Shown one piece after another: positions 42,358 to 51,866 of a stretch of 64,000 nucleotides of DNA. Below the pieces are notes generated by a model. The model ran no database searches. It saw only the letters and a list, made by a program, of their open reading frames with translations, and was not told where the DNA came from. The DNA is from Anaerolineae bacterium (lineage in GTDB: Bacteria > Chloroflexota > Anaerolineae > B4-G1 > DUEL01). Position 1 is the first letter of the stretch. Every line of letters begins with the position of its first letter. The translations under genes and the position numbers were made by a program. The stretch is taken from the NCBI GenBank assembly GCA_016931695.1, contig JAFGEI010000158.1, positions 1-64,000 on the forward strand, in the 5' to 3' direction.

Positions 42358-43536
42358 TCACGACCTCGACGGGCAATTCGCCGATCGAGCCGTCACCCCT
42401 CCCCCAAACACAGCCTGGCGGTAGACTTTGACGGTCTCGACTGCCGTCTTGCGCCAGGTGTGGGCGGATGCATGGATCAATCCCTTTTCGCGCAATTGCT
42501 CGCCCAGGGCGGCGTCGCCGAGAAGGCGCTCCAATCCCGCCGCGATCTCCTCCACGCTCCAGGGGTCTACCAACAAAGCGCCGTCACCGGCCGCCTCAGG
42601 CAAAGCGGCACAATCAGAGGTCAATACAGGAACGCCGCAGGCCTGGGCCTCTAGGATCGGCATGCCAAACCCCTCGTAGAGAGAAGGCAGGGCAAAGACT
42701 GTCGCGGCATTGTACCACAGCACGAGCTCGTCCCGCGGCACGTAACCGGGGAAAAGAACCCGATCCTCGATCCCCAGCTCTTTGACCCGCGCAAAGAGCT
42801 CTTGGTAATACCAGCCGCGCCCGCCAGCCAGCACCAGCTCGAGGTCGGGCGCCCGCAGGCGATGAAAGGCCTCAACCAGCCGGAGCAGGTTCTTGCGCGG
42901 CTCCAAGGTGCCCAGCGAGAGGATGTAGCGCTCGGGGAGCCTGTGGCGGGCGCGGAAAGCGGCAATTTCGTCCGGCGGCAAGGGGGTGAAATCGGGGTCG
43001 ACGCCGTGATGGACGACGCTGATTTTGGCCGGGTCGACATCGAGCAAGCGAGCCGTCTCCGCGGCGGCGTGGGCCGAGACCGCAATGACCCGCCGCGCCT
43101 TGTGAACCGAAGCACGGGTCAGCGCGGTCAGGTAGAGCCGGTTGTGCGGCCGAAAGAGGCGCGGGAAGCGGATAAAGCTCAGGTCGTGAACGGTGACGAC
43201 GAGGGGGCAGGGCGAGACGAGCGGCCCGACAAAGACCGGCGCATGGACCAGCTCGGCCCCCAGCCGCCGAAGCACACGCGGCTGTGCCACCTGCTCCCAC
43301 ATCACGCGGACGACAGCCCACCGGGTGGGCCACCGGCTGCGCACCACCCGCTGGACTCTATCAAGCAGTGCCGCATCCGGCCCAACGAGGGCCGTCACCT
43401 GGCACCCCGCATCCGGCAGGTGGGTGAGCAAGTGGGCGATATACTGGTGAACCCCGGCGCTGCGATAGGAACGATCGCCCGACAATAGATGGGCGTTCAC
43501 GGCAACGTGGATTGGCGGTCGAAATGGAATATCCAT
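42358..43536 (-). CDS. GT4-type glycosyltransferase
   Basis: A 392-residue GT-B enzyme. LSLGTLEPRKNLLRLVEAF in the centre and SLYEGFGMPILEAQACGVPV toward the C-terminus (the E-x7-E donor-binding pattern) are diagnostic of GT4 glycosyltransferases using nucleotide sugars. The acceptor is probably the lipid-linked sugar made by the product of the next gene downstream. It shares one base with the CAP-domain gene stop (TAATG). Confidence 0.93.
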   Translation of the reverse strand: MDIPFRPPIHVAVNAHLLSGDRSYRSAGVHQYIAHLLTHLPDAGCQVTALVGPDAALLDRVQRVVRSRWPTRWAVVRVMWEQVAQPRVLRRLGAELVHAPVFVGPLVSPCPLVVTVHDLSFIRFPRLFRPHNRLYLTALTRASVHKARRVIAVSAHAAAETARLLDVDPAKISVVHHGVDPDFTPLPPDEIAAFRARHRLPERYILSLGTLEPRKNLLRLVEAFHRLRAPDLELVLAGGRGWYYQELFARVKELGIEDRVLFPGYVPRDELVLWYNAATVFALPSLYEGFGMPILEAQACGVPVLTSDCAALPEAAGDGALLVDPWSVEEIAAGLERLLGDAALGEQLREKGLIHASAHTWRKTAVETVKVYRQAVFGGGVTARSANCPSRS

Positions 43537-44663
43537 TAATTGCCCCGCCGTAAGGCCAAAGAAATCCCCAGCAGTACAGCAACGGCGCCCAGGGCGTACA
43601 AAAGGGGCAACGGGGTGACCGGCCGGGCGGGTTTATCGATCACGGACAACCCGGTCAGCGGGGTCCAGGTAGGAAATGGAGTCGCAGTAACCGCCGCAAT
43701 GGGAACAGGAGTGAGAGACGGCCGCCCTGGCGGCGGGGTCGGTTGCGGCGCCGTTTCGGTAGCGGACGGCGGGGAAGGGGTCGACCAGGTAGCAGTTGCG
43801 GTCGGAGCAAGAGATACCGGCGAGGGAGTAACCGTGGGGCTGGCAACAGGAATCATCGTCGCCGTCGGCGGCATGGGAGTGCCCTCGCCCGGCAGCAAGC
43901 GTATCGTGTCGGTCGAGAGCGGCGACATGCGCCCCGCGCCATCGCGAAACTGGACATAGACGGTGTGTTCACCCGGCTCGTCCGGCAACGTCCAGTCGAT
44001 CAACGGCTCCCACGTCTGCCAGGGCCGCCCCTCGACGTCCGGGGTGTTGCTGATACGGACATCGAGCGCCTGACCCATGTAGATCGTCCCCTCGCCCTGG
44101 GGATAGGCTTCTTCATTCGTCAGTCGAATCGCGACGCGGATCGACGCGGTCGATTCGGCGCCATCGTTGACAAAGATCGGCAGCACGTTGGGGCGCGCGC
44201 CGAAATCCAGGACGTAATAGTTTTGTCCATCAGCACCGACAGCGGCCGCAATACCGACTTCACGAAACTGTTCGCTGAGAATGTTCTCCCGATGGGCGGG
44301 GTCGTTCATAAACCAGCCAAAAGCGTCCTGGACTGATCCGCCGCCAACCCAATAGTTCTCTCCCACAAAAGCGCCGTCCCCCCAGGCAAAATAGAGCGCG
44401 TCCGCGACGCGCTGTTCCTTGGTCGAACCATCAGAGCCGATGTGGGAAGAAAGGCCGTGCAGCGCCAAATCGTCCGCGTGGCGCTGCGCAGAATCGGCTA
44501 ATCGACCGGACCAGCCATAGGGAGCCAGCCCCTCGTTCAATCGCGCCTCATTGACCAAGCGATAGAATAGCTGGGCCGGCTCTTGTTCCTGGGCCCTGGT
44601 TACTGCGGTCAAAAAAAGACCGCACAACAGGATCGTTGCGATCGGGAAAAGTCGCTTGAACAC
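43536..44663 (-). CDS. Secreted CAP-domain protein with C-terminal membrane anchor
   Basis: A 375-residue protein. A signal peptide (1-24, ending TRAQ) precedes a CAP/SCP domain (about 30-160) with AQRHADDLALHG, the WFMNDPAHRENIL motif and REVGIA. A beta domain (about 170-265) follows, then a Pro/Thr-rich linker, one hydrophobic helix and RRGN at the end. CAP domains bind lipids or act on the cell surface; the role here is unknown. It starts at GTG with a weak ribosome site, 18 nt after the 74-residue gene. Confidence 0.86.
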   Translation of the reverse strand: MFKRLFPIATILLCGLFLTAVTRAQEQEPAQLFYRLVNEARLNEGLAPYGWSGRLADSAQRHADDLALHGLSSHIGSDGSTKEQRVADALYFAWGDGAFVGENYWVGGGSVQDAFGWFMNDPAHRENILSEQFREVGIAAAVGADGQNYYVLDFGARPNVLPIFVNDGAESTASIRVAIRLTNEEAYPQGEGTIYMGQALDVRISNTPDVEGRPWQTWEPLIDWTLPDEPGEHTVYVQFRDGAGRMSPLSTDTIRLLPGEGTPMPPTATMIPVASPTVTPSPVSLAPTATATWSTPSPPSATETAPQPTPPPGRPSLTPVPIAAVTATPFPTWTPLTGLSVIDKPARPVTPLPLLYALGAVAVLLGISLALRRGN

Positions 44664-44681
44664 GATAGCAGCAAAGACCGG

Positions 44682-44906
44682 TCACTCCTTGATCAACAGC
44701 ACTTTCATCTTGAGAAACCGTCCGATCATGGGCATCAAGCGATCGGAACCAGAGACCATTGCGTCGCAGAGGTGAAGCAGTTCGTCCTTCGAGTACTCGG
44801 ATTTGAGCGACAGGCCCGCGTCAACGATGACCCGGTCGATAATCTCTTCCGCTTTTTCACGCCCGTAACTTGACGCGAGCCCGCTAACAAGCTCTTCCTT
44901 CTTCAT
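44682..44906 (-). CDS. Small helical protein, function unknown
   Basis: A 74-residue, mainly helical protein with no cysteines or membrane segment. It has a conserved-looking segment EEIIDRVIVDAGLSLKSEYS. It sits 13 nt after the FIST gene and 18 nt before the CAP gene, so it is probably a small partner of the FIST/histidine-kinase module. I do not recognise the family. Confidence 0.65.
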   Translation of the reverse strand: MKKEELVSGLASSYGREKAEEIIDRVIVDAGLSLKSEYSKDELLHLCDAMVSGSDRLMPMIGRFLKMKVLLIKE

Positions 44907-44919
44907 GTATCACCATTTA

Positions 44920-46116
44920 TTACGCGGCAGGGATCAAGACCGCGACAGAAGTAGTGTTGTGAAAACCGCTGAACTGGAGCGGGTCCATACAAATCTCGCC
45001 ATAAGTCTCAAAGCCAAGCAGCGGAACGTCGCCAATGACCTCTTTCATCGCGGCCACGGCATTGCTGAACTGCTTGCCAAGAATGATAGAGCGGCAGACG
45101 CAATCAAAGACGAGCGCCCCGGCAATTTCCTGCCCCCCGGCTGCTTCCATGGCCAGCTCCGCTGCCCGGCGGGCCGACCTGACCTGCGCGGGCTTTTTGC
45201 TCTGCATCACGCGGAACTTGATTCCCTCGGGGATCGTGCAGGCAAAATTCAACGAGCCGTCCTCGTTTCTCGACAGCGGAACACGAATCTTGTATCCCGC
45301 GTCGGTTTCCAGGCCCAGCTCGAAACGAATGAGGAAAATTCCTTCTTCAGACGGATCGGCCAGGTGATCGACGTCGATGCCGATGGCCATGGCCCGCTCG
45401 CGGGCCTCTTCCTTCCAAACCTCCCACGCTTTGCGGCCATTGACCGTATAGAGCACGCTGCCCTCGGCCCGGGTCGCCTCCAGAGTTTCGGACAGTGGTT
45501 CGTGGCCGTGCTGTACGCCGGCAAAAAGGGAATGCGGCCCCTTGACCACACACACGCTGACGGCATCGGTCAGAACCTGGTCGTTGGCAATCACCACGGT
45601 CTCTTGGAAAGCAAGTTCATCCCCGGCTGTCCCGCCGACGATGGTGGTATCGACCCCGAACAGCGCCGAGGCCCCCAAGGTGGCCTCCTCGCCATTCCCC
45701 GCCAGCCCGTCGGCGGTCATGATGATGGAAGTTTGTCCCTCCAGCTGGAGAAAATCGCCAAACTCCTCGTGAATCCGGGTAATCACCTGAATAACATCTT
45801 GGCGAAGCCCGGAGGCAGCCCGGACCTGGAAGCGATATTCGTCTGAACGCAGCAGGCCAACGGCGATGCTGCCCTCGCCGACCACATCCTCCGTAAACTC
45901 GCCACAAGAAGAAGCGCCGAGAATCTGGGCCTTTTCACCAATGACCGAGCGAATGCTGCGCAGCACCTGGTGTAGATCATAGCTCAGGGAGCCAAAGACC
46001 AGGCACAGATCAACTCTCCCTCCCCCTAACTTGGAGTGGGCTTCCTGCGCTGCTGCCCTTCCAATCTCAAAGCTTTCATCACCTTTTTTGATCGCCGTTG
46101 CAAATTGCGTGCTCAT
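44920..46116 (-). CDS. FIST-domain sensory protein
   Basis: A 398-residue protein with both parts of the FIST fold: FIST_N (about 35-235, with LGASSCGEFTEDVVGEGSIA and GGTAGDELAFQE) and FIST_C (about 245-380, with GIDVDHLADPSEEG and GFETYGEI). FIST proteins are thought to bind small ligands and pass the signal to kinases or cyclases. AAAGGAGAAAG precedes the ATG. It is 24 nt downstream of a membrane histidine kinase, which is the likely partner. Confidence 0.92.
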   Translation of the reverse strand: MSTQFATAIKKGDESFEIGRAAAQEAHSKLGGGRVDLCLVFGSLSYDLHQVLRSIRSVIGEKAQILGASSCGEFTEDVVGEGSIAVGLLRSDEYRFQVRAASGLRQDVIQVITRIHEEFGDFLQLEGQTSIIMTADGLAGNGEEATLGASALFGVDTTIVGGTAGDELAFQETVVIANDQVLTDAVSVCVVKGPHSLFAGVQHGHEPLSETLEATRAEGSVLYTVNGRKAWEVWKEEARERAMAIGIDVDHLADPSEEGIFLIRFELGLETDAGYKIRVPLSRNEDGSLNFACTIPEGIKFRVMQSKKPAQVRSARRAAELAMEAAGGQEIAGALVFDCVCRSIILGKQFSNAVAAMKEVIGDVPLLGFETYGEICMDPLQFSGFHNTTSVAVLIPAA

Positions 46117-46140
46117 CTTTCTCCTTTTGCGGCTATCTCG

Positions 46141-48399
46141 CTAGAAAACATCCTCCCGCATCTCTAGCACCGGCAGGCCAAACCTCTCCGTCGTGGGTGG
46201 GCGCCAGCGGCACTCGCCCCGATGTGCCTTGTAAGGTAAAACGACGTGGAAGACACTGCCCGGGCATCGCTCCTCATCATACCCTTCACTCTCCACCCAG
46301 ATGCAGCCGCCGTGCCCCTCGATCACCCCGCGGGCAATCGGCAGTCCCAACCCCGGCCCGGCCCCCTTAAACTTGTACTCGCCCGTCGAGTGCAGACTGA
46401 CGCTCCCAACCCGGTAGAACTTTTCAAAGATCAACTCCAGATCAGACTTGCTAATCCCAATGCCAGTATCCGATATCTCAACCTTAAAATGCTCCTCGTC
46501 CAGCGGGTGTGCCTCAACGGTGATCTGCCCTCCATCGGGTGTAAACTTGATCGCGTTAGAAAGAATGTTGCTAAAAGCTTGAAAGAGGCGCTGCGAGTCG
46601 GCGTAAATCGGCCGGATATCGTCCATGCCGACAACCCGCAGGTTGAGGCCGCGCTCCTGAAAAGCGTGGCTCCAAGCCTCGACGGCCATCCGCATCGTCG
46701 AAGCAAGGGTAGTTGGTACAAACTGCAAGCTCAGCCCCTCGGTATCGATCCGCGAAGAGTCGAGCATCGCGTTGATGATTCCCTCCAGGCGGCGGACGGG
46801 ACCAGAGATGTTCCCGGCGATGCGCAGCACCTGCTCGGGAGCCAAGGCCCCGGCGGCGCTGAGCTCGGTCAAGATGTCAATGTAACCACGCACCTGGGTC
46901 AGGGGAGTGCGCAACTCGTGGGAAGCGATGGAGAGAAAGTCGGTCTTGGCCTTGTCCAGCCGCTCCAGCCGCTCATAGGCAGTGCGCAGGTTCTCGTTGA
47001 GCTCGGTGACGTGGGCGTTCAAAGCCCGCAGGCCCTCGAACAGGCTGGCGTTCTGCAGCGCCACCCCGGTCTGATGTCCCAACGTGGTGAGAAACTCGAC
47101 CGCCTGAATGCTGTATGGCTCCCCCGTCCCCTGCGGGCCGAGGGCCAGCAGGCCAGTCAGTTCGCCCTGGGAGCGAATGGGCAAATAGATCTCCATTTCC
47201 AAAGAGCGCAGCCAGTCCCGCTCCTTCTTCGCCGCCTCCCGCAACACAGGGTGGTGCTCCACCTCGTACTGGAAGAGCGGTTCGTTTTCGCGGATACGTG
47301 CCAGGATCGGGCTGATCGGTTCGAGCTCAAAAGGCTCCTCGGTCACCTCGCCCAGACCCCGTACCGGCTGCATCTCCAACCCCCCACGCTCGGTCACTGT
47401 CGTCACCAGCAGGGCACCCCGCCGCACGTCCAACACTTCGACCACTGTCTTGACCGCCATCTCGGCCAGTTGCTCCAGGTCGAGAATGGTGCCGATGGTC
47501 TGGCTATAATCGCGCAGCGCTTGAGTCGGGTCGAAACCGACCCCTTCCAGCAACCGGTCGACGAGCCGCTGCAAAAGGCGATATACCGGCAAGTAGATCA
47601 AGGCCGCCAGCACCGTCAACACGACGACCAGCACAGTGCTGGAAAAGGGCAGGCGGTTGGTGAGCATCTCTGCCCCGAACACCACGCCCAGGAGCAGGCC
47701 GGCGCTCACGATAAAGAGCAGGGCGAAACGCAACACGGAACGCAGCATTGCCTTGACGTTGGGCAACCAATAACTGGTCGTCCCGCGCACGAGGGCGACG
47801 AGCCCCGGAAGATGCAAGAGCAACCCCAAAATGCGCAGCGGCCCGGCCGGCAAAAGCGTCATTGCCTGCCCCCCACTCAGGGAGACCGCGGCAGCCATCC
47901 AGTAGAGCGCCCGGTTGCGATGGAGCGCCAGGCGGCTGCGGAAGAGGGAAATGGAAACAAGCACCACCAGGGCCAAGGTCAGAACGGCCCATCCCCCCTC
48001 GATGACCTGGTACAGCGGAAAGTCGGGATCAGGAGCGACGATCCAATAGATCGTCGCGGCAGTTGCCAGCCCTGCCCACCCCCCACCGACGCCAGCAATG
48101 ATCGGCAAGTGGGGGATTTCCAGCAGGACAGAGGCCAGTACTAGCTGGAGTACAACCAGGATGGTCACCAAAGCAGGGATAAGCTGGTTGGCCGGATCTG
48201 TCACCAGGGGAATAAAAACAGTTTGGAGGTCAGCCAACGTCACGGCAGTGATCCAAAGCACGCTGAAACCCAGGTAGAGCAGCGCCAGCTTTAACCCCCT
48301 ATCCTTGTCAGGTCGCCCCATAAAGAACAGGAAAAGGATCGAATGGAGCAGCCCAACAATGATCCCGATTATCGAGGTGAAGGGCCACAGGTCTGCCAT
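46141..48399 (-). CDS. Membrane histidine kinase with GAF domain
   Basis: A 752-residue protein. The N-terminal third has eight or nine transmembrane helices. Then come a GAF domain (about 300-455), a coiled linker, the phospho-acceptor domain with IASHELRTPLTQ, and a HATPase domain with NAIKFTPDGG, DTGIGI and GPGLGLPIA. It probably senses a membrane or FIST-derived signal. No response regulator is adjacent. GGAGGAAACGC precedes the ATG. It heads a minus-strand run of seven closely spaced genes ending at 39724. Confidence 0.93.
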   Translation of the reverse strand: MADLWPFTSIIGIIVGLLHSILFLFFMGRPDKDRGLKLALLYLGFSVLWITAVTLADLQTVFIPLVTDPANQLIPALVTILVVLQLVLASVLLEIPHLPIIAGVGGGWAGLATAATIYWIVAPDPDFPLYQVIEGGWAVLTLALVVLVSISLFRSRLALHRNRALYWMAAAVSLSGGQAMTLLPAGPLRILGLLLHLPGLVALVRGTTSYWLPNVKAMLRSVLRFALLFIVSAGLLLGVVFGAEMLTNRLPFSSTVLVVVLTVLAALIYLPVYRLLQRLVDRLLEGVGFDPTQALRDYSQTIGTILDLEQLAEMAVKTVVEVLDVRRGALLVTTVTERGGLEMQPVRGLGEVTEEPFELEPISPILARIRENEPLFQYEVEHHPVLREAAKKERDWLRSLEMEIYLPIRSQGELTGLLALGPQGTGEPYSIQAVEFLTTLGHQTGVALQNASLFEGLRALNAHVTELNENLRTAYERLERLDKAKTDFLSIASHELRTPLTQVRGYIDILTELSAAGALAPEQVLRIAGNISGPVRRLEGIINAMLDSSRIDTEGLSLQFVPTTLASTMRMAVEAWSHAFQERGLNLRVVGMDDIRPIYADSQRLFQAFSNILSNAIKFTPDGGQITVEAHPLDEEHFKVEISDTGIGISKSDLELIFEKFYRVGSVSLHSTGEYKFKGAGPGLGLPIARGVIEGHGGCIWVESEGYDEERCPGSVFHVVLPYKAHRGECRWRPPTTERFGLPVLEMREDVF

Positions 48400-48499
48400 G
48401 CGTTTCCTCCAAAGAACAGTGTCAGTGCCAGGTCCAGCACAAAGGCAAGGGGGCTAGTACACGCAGGCGAAAATACCCCGCCGGTTCCATGCCTGCCCT

Positions 48500-48551
48500 G
48501 GATTCCCGCGCCTGTCCCCGCGGATCCCCGCGCGGGGATTTGCGGGAATCC
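48500..48551. repeat. Composite palindromic hairpin
   Basis: Outer arms GGATTCCCGC and GCGGGAATCC (10 bp, perfect) enclose an inner perfect palindrome ATCCCCGCGCGGGGAT (48524-48539). It lies in a 251-bp gap between two minus-strand genes that holds no other recognisable feature. The GGATTCCCGC motif resembles palindromic repeats dispersed in many bacterial genomes. It may terminate the dehydrogenase transcript. Confidence 0.6.
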
Positions 48552-48650
48552 GGGCCACAGGCCTCGGTAAGCGGCCAAGTCGGCGTTTCCGACGGGGATA
48601 TGACGATCCCCTCCGAGCAAGAACTGGCGGTTCATTTCGGCCGCGATGCA

Positions 48651-49502
48651 CTAGTCGTAGGTATAAAAGCCCCGCCCCGTCTTGCGGCCCAGGTATCCAG
48701 CAGCGACCATGCGCTTGAGCAGGGGGCAGGGGCGGTACTTGTCGTCGCCCAGGCCATCCTGGAGGACTTTCATAACGTTGAGCACGATATCCAGGCCGAT
48801 CAAGTCGGCCAGCGCCAACGGCCCCATCGGGTGGTTCATCCCCAACTTGAGCACCGTATCGATGGCTTCTGCGGTACCGACCCCTTCCATCAGGGCATAG
48901 ATCGCCTCGTTAATCATCGGGCAAAGAATGCGATTCGAGATAAAGCCGGGATAGTCCTGGGCCTCCACCGGGGTCTTGTCGAGCTTTTCCGTCAGCGCAA
49001 CGACGGCTGCAGTCGTCTCGTCGGAGGTCGCAATACCCCGAATGACCTCGACCAGCTTCATCAGCGGCACCGGGTTCATGAAATGCATGCCGATCACCTT
49101 GTCAGGGCGACCCGTCTTGGCGCCCAACTCGGTCAGCGAGATCGACGAGGTGTTGCTGGCCAGGATGACCTCGGGCCGGGTCAACTCGTCCAATTCCTGA
49201 AAGACTTGCTGCTTGACGTCCAGCCGCTCGACGACAGCTTCGATCACCAGGTCCGCCTCGGCGGCGGCCTCCAACTCGCTACTGGTGGTGATGTTGGTCA
49301 ACGCCGCCTGCCGCTGCGCGTCCGAGATGCGCCCCTTGCCGTGCAGCTTTTCCACCGACTTGCCGATGGAAGCGATGGCCCGCTCCAGCTGTCCGGGCAT
49401 GACGTCGACGAGAATCACCTTGTAGTCATAGGTCGCGCAAACCTGGGCAATACCATTGCCCATCGTGCCAGCGCCGATCACGGCAATATGTTCAATGTTC
49501 AT
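48651..49502 (-). CDS. hbd: 3-hydroxybutyryl-CoA dehydrogenase
   Basis: A 283-residue 3-hydroxyacyl-CoA dehydrogenase, the standard length for Hbd. The NAD-binding motif is [12 protein letters not shown]. The catalytic His lies in [11 protein letters not shown], and [11 protein letters not shown] and the C-terminal [15 protein letters not shown] are conserved. It oxidises or reduces 3-hydroxyacyl-CoA with NAD. AAGGAGAATTGTG sets the start at 49502. It follows the thiolase gene by 30 nt; together they interconvert acetyl-CoA and 3-hydroxybutyryl-CoA. Confidence 0.95.
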   Translation of the reverse strand: MNIEHIAVIGAGTMGNGIAQVCATYDYKVILVDVMPGQLERAIASIGKSVEKLHGKGRISDAQRQAALTNITTSSELEAAAEADLVIEAVVERLDVKQQVFQELDELTRPEVILASNTSSISLTELGAKTGRPDKVIGMHFMNPVPLMKLVEVIRGIATSDETTAAVVALTEKLDKTPVEAQDYPGFISNRILCPMINEAIYALMEGVGTAEAIDTVLKLGMNHPMGPLALADLIGLDIVLNVMKVLQDGLGDDKYRPCPLLKRMVAAGYLGRKTGRGFYTYD

Positions 49503-49532
49503 CACAATTCTCCTTCGCAAGAATCGCGCCAG

Positions 49533-50726
49533 CTACTCCAACTCGATCGACATTGCAACCGCTTCCCCACCTCCCAGGCAGAGAGCAGCGAGGCCGCGAG
49601 ACAACCCGCGATGGCGCAGGGCATAGATCAGCGTGACCAGCACGCGGGCGCCAGAACAGCCGATGGGGTGCCCCAGGGCAATTGCCCCGCCGTTCACGTT
49701 GACCTTTTCCCACGGCAGGCCCAGCTCCCACCCATCCGCAAGAGTTTGCACCGCAAAGGCCTCATTGACCTCGAACAAGTCATAGTCGTCGACCGTGGTT
49801 CCGGTCCTGGCCCACAAATCGCGCACGGCGAAAATCGGGGCGGTAAAGATGCGGATCGGTTCCACCGCGGCCTGGGAATAGGCGACGACGCGGGCCAGGG
49901 GCTGGACGCCCAGCTCTTCCGCCTTGGCGCGGCTCATCACCACCGTCGCGGCCGCGCCATCGGTGATGCCGGGGGCATTGCCCGCCGTAACGATGCCCTG
50001 GGGATCGAACACTGGCTTGAGGCGCGCCAGGGCTTCCATCGACGTATCGCGCCGCGGGACTTCGTCGGTGTCAAAGATGATGGGCGGTTTCTTCCGCTGC
50101 GGCAACTCGACCGGCACGATCTCGTCCTTGAACCGCCCTTCGTCAATCGCGGCAATCGCCTTCATGTGGCTGTTGTAGGCGTACTCGTCCGCCTGCGGGC
50201 GCGTCACGCCATACTCGCGCGCGATCCACTCCGCCGAATTGCCCATGTGGTGATTCTCAAAGGCGCACCACAGGCCATCGTGGACCATAGCGTCGACCAG
50301 CTCATCATCGCCCAGGCGATAGCCAAAACGGGCCTTTTTGAGCAGGTAGGGACCATTATCCATGCTTTCCATACCGCCAGCGACAAAAATGTCGCCATCG
50401 CCCGCGGCGACCATCGCCGCAGCCAGCATGACCGTCTTGAGACCCGAACCACAAATCTTGTTGACCGTCGTCGCGCAGATCGTCGCTGGAACACCGGACT
50501 TGATCGACGCCTGCCGGGCCGGCGCCTGCCCCTGTCCCGCAAGGACCACGTTCCCCATCAACACTTCATCAATTGTAACCGGGTCGATACCGGCCCGCTC
50601 CACGGCAGCGCGGATCGCCACGCTGCCCAGATCAGAAGCGGATAAAGGGGCCAGGGTACCGCCGAACTTGCCGACCGGGGTGCGAACAGCAGAGACAATG
50701 ACCGCTTCACGAGGGTTGTTGGACAT
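49533..50726 (-). CDS. Acetyl-CoA acetyltransferase (thiolase)
   Basis: A 397-residue thiolase. The nucleophile Cys lies in NKICGSGLK, the second active-site region is NVNGGAIALGHPIGCSGAR, and the C-terminus has CLGGGEAVAM. NEAF is also present. It condenses or cleaves acetyl-CoA units and works with the dehydrogenase downstream. AGGAGAAGATAAC sets the start at 50726. Whether the pair runs in synthesis or beta-oxidation cannot be read from sequence. Confidence 0.95.
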   Translation of the reverse strand: MSNNPREAVIVSAVRTPVGKFGGTLAPLSASDLGSVAIRAAVERAGIDPVTIDEVLMGNVVLAGQGQAPARQASIKSGVPATICATTVNKICGSGLKTVMLAAAMVAAGDGDIFVAGGMESMDNGPYLLKKARFGYRLGDDELVDAMVHDGLWCAFENHHMGNSAEWIAREYGVTRPQADEYAYNSHMKAIAAIDEGRFKDEIVPVELPQRKKPPIIFDTDEVPRRDTSMEALARLKPVFDPQGIVTAGNAPGITDGAAATVVMSRAKAEELGVQPLARVVAYSQAAVEPIRIFTAPIFAVRDLWARTGTTVDDYDLFEVNEAFAVQTLADGWELGLPWEKVNVNGGAIALGHPIGCSGARVLVTLIYALRHRGLSRGLAALCLGGGEAVAMSIELE

Positions 50727-50850
50727 GTTATCTTCTCCTATTTGATATCGAGTCAGGAATTTTGAGCTGCGCAACCTTGCAGGAGAGCCCCATATGACCT
50801 TCCCTCTCCGGCGCAGGAGAGCATCCAGACAGATGGCCTGAACCGTTACG

Positions 50851-50879
50851 ATTGTACACCGAATTGCTGTTCGTGGCAA
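50851..50879 (-). promoter_or_regulatory. Promoter of the thiolase-dehydrogenase operon
   Basis: On the minus strand, TTGCCA (50879-50874), 17-nt spacer, TACAAT (50856-50851). The predicted leader is about 118 nt, long enough to hold regulatory structure, although I see no strong hairpin in it. Confidence 0.6.
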
Positions 50880-50897
50880 TCGTTTATCGATTGCCGC

Positions 50898-51866
50898 TCA
50901 CCCGCTGCCCATAAAACGCGTCGCTCGCGAGGGACGGTCAAAGTAGCCGTCAAAAAAGCCCATCCACTGGGGTGGAATCAAGCGGCGATCCCCGGCCAGA
51001 ACATCTCGCAACGTGATCGCCACTGACTTGAACAAGAGATAGCTGAGGGCACAAATCGGGAACGGGCCGTGCGGGTGGCGGCGGTAAAACTGGGCTCGGC
51101 CCCAGGCCTCGGTATAGCGCGCGCCCGGTCGCTGCCGGCGAGCACTCGCCGAAACCTTGTGCCACATCTGCGCCTGGGGTGCACAGTAGATGTCAAAACC
51201 TGCCTGGCGAGCACGGCGGCAGAAATCGGCGTCTTCAAAGTAGAAAAAGTAGCGCGTATCGAACAAGCCGATCGCTTCCAAGACCGGGCGGCGAACCAGC
51301 ATGCCGCACCCGGTCACGTAATCGACGCGAAAGGGCCTGGAGCCAGCAGAGCGCAGCACGCGGTCGGGAACGCGAAGGGGGGTCGGTAGCCAGCGGTACT
51401 CCCGGTCGGCAAAGCGCCAGACGCGCTCGGGGGCGTCAAAGTAATAGATCACCGGCCCCACGATCCCCACCCGGGCCGAAGAGGCCGCCGCCGCCAGGCA
51501 ACGAATCATCTCCCGATCGACGACCGTGTCATTGTTCAGCAACAATACCGAGCCGGCCCCCGCCGCCAACGCATGCGCGATGCCGACATTGACCCCGCCG
51601 GCAAAGCCGAGGTTCTTGCCCGTTTCGATGACTGCAACGTCAGCACCAAAACGGGCCTGAAACTGCTCTAACGAGTTGTCGGTAGAACCGTTGTCGACCA
51701 GCAGAATTTCGACCCCCGGCAGGCGGGCCGCCTGCACCGACTCGATGCAATAAACCGTATCCTGCGGCAGGTTCCAGTTCAAGACCACGACGTAGAGCGG
51801 GAACAAGCCCGTCATCGGCAAGCTGTTGCCATCTTGGTCCCAGACAGCCCGGCAGGAATCACTCAT
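50898..51866 (-). CDS. GT2-family glycosyltransferase (rhamnosyltransferase-like)
   Basis: A 322-residue GT-A enzyme. VVVLNWN opens the fold, VDNGSTDNSLEQF binds the nucleotide sugar, LLLNNDTVVD is the metal-binding NDT variant of DxD, and FYFEDADFCRRARQAGF is the acceptor-side ED motif. The C-terminal region (about 240-322) is partly hydrophobic. The layout matches rhamnosyl- and related transferases for cell-surface glycans. Its start at 51866 overlaps the pyrG stop by 8 nt (ATGAGTGA), so it is translationally coupled to CTP synthase. Confidence 0.88.
   Translation of the reverse strand: MSDSCRAVWDQDGNSLPMTGLFPLYVVVLNWNLPQDTVYCIESVQAARLPGVEILLVDNGSTDNSLEQFQARFGADVAVIETGKNLGFAGGVNVGIAHALAAGAGSVLLLNNDTVVDREMIRCLAAAASSARVGIVGPVIYYFDAPERVWRFADREYRWLPTPLRVPDRVLRSAGSRPFRVDYVTGCGMLVRRPVLEAIGLFDTRYFFYFEDADFCRRARQAGFDIYCAPQAQMWHKVSASARRQRPGARYTEAWGRAQFYRRHPHGPFPICALSYLLFKSVAITLRDVLAGDRRLIPPQWMGFFDGYFDRPSRATRFMGSG

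Noticed and set aside
49533-50879. N-terminal extension of thiolase to 50879 (and similar extensions of uvrB, pyrG and the aminotransferase)
   Set aside because: The extensions lack ribosome sites, run through promoter sequences and do not match the families; internal starts with good GGAGG-type sites give standard lengths.
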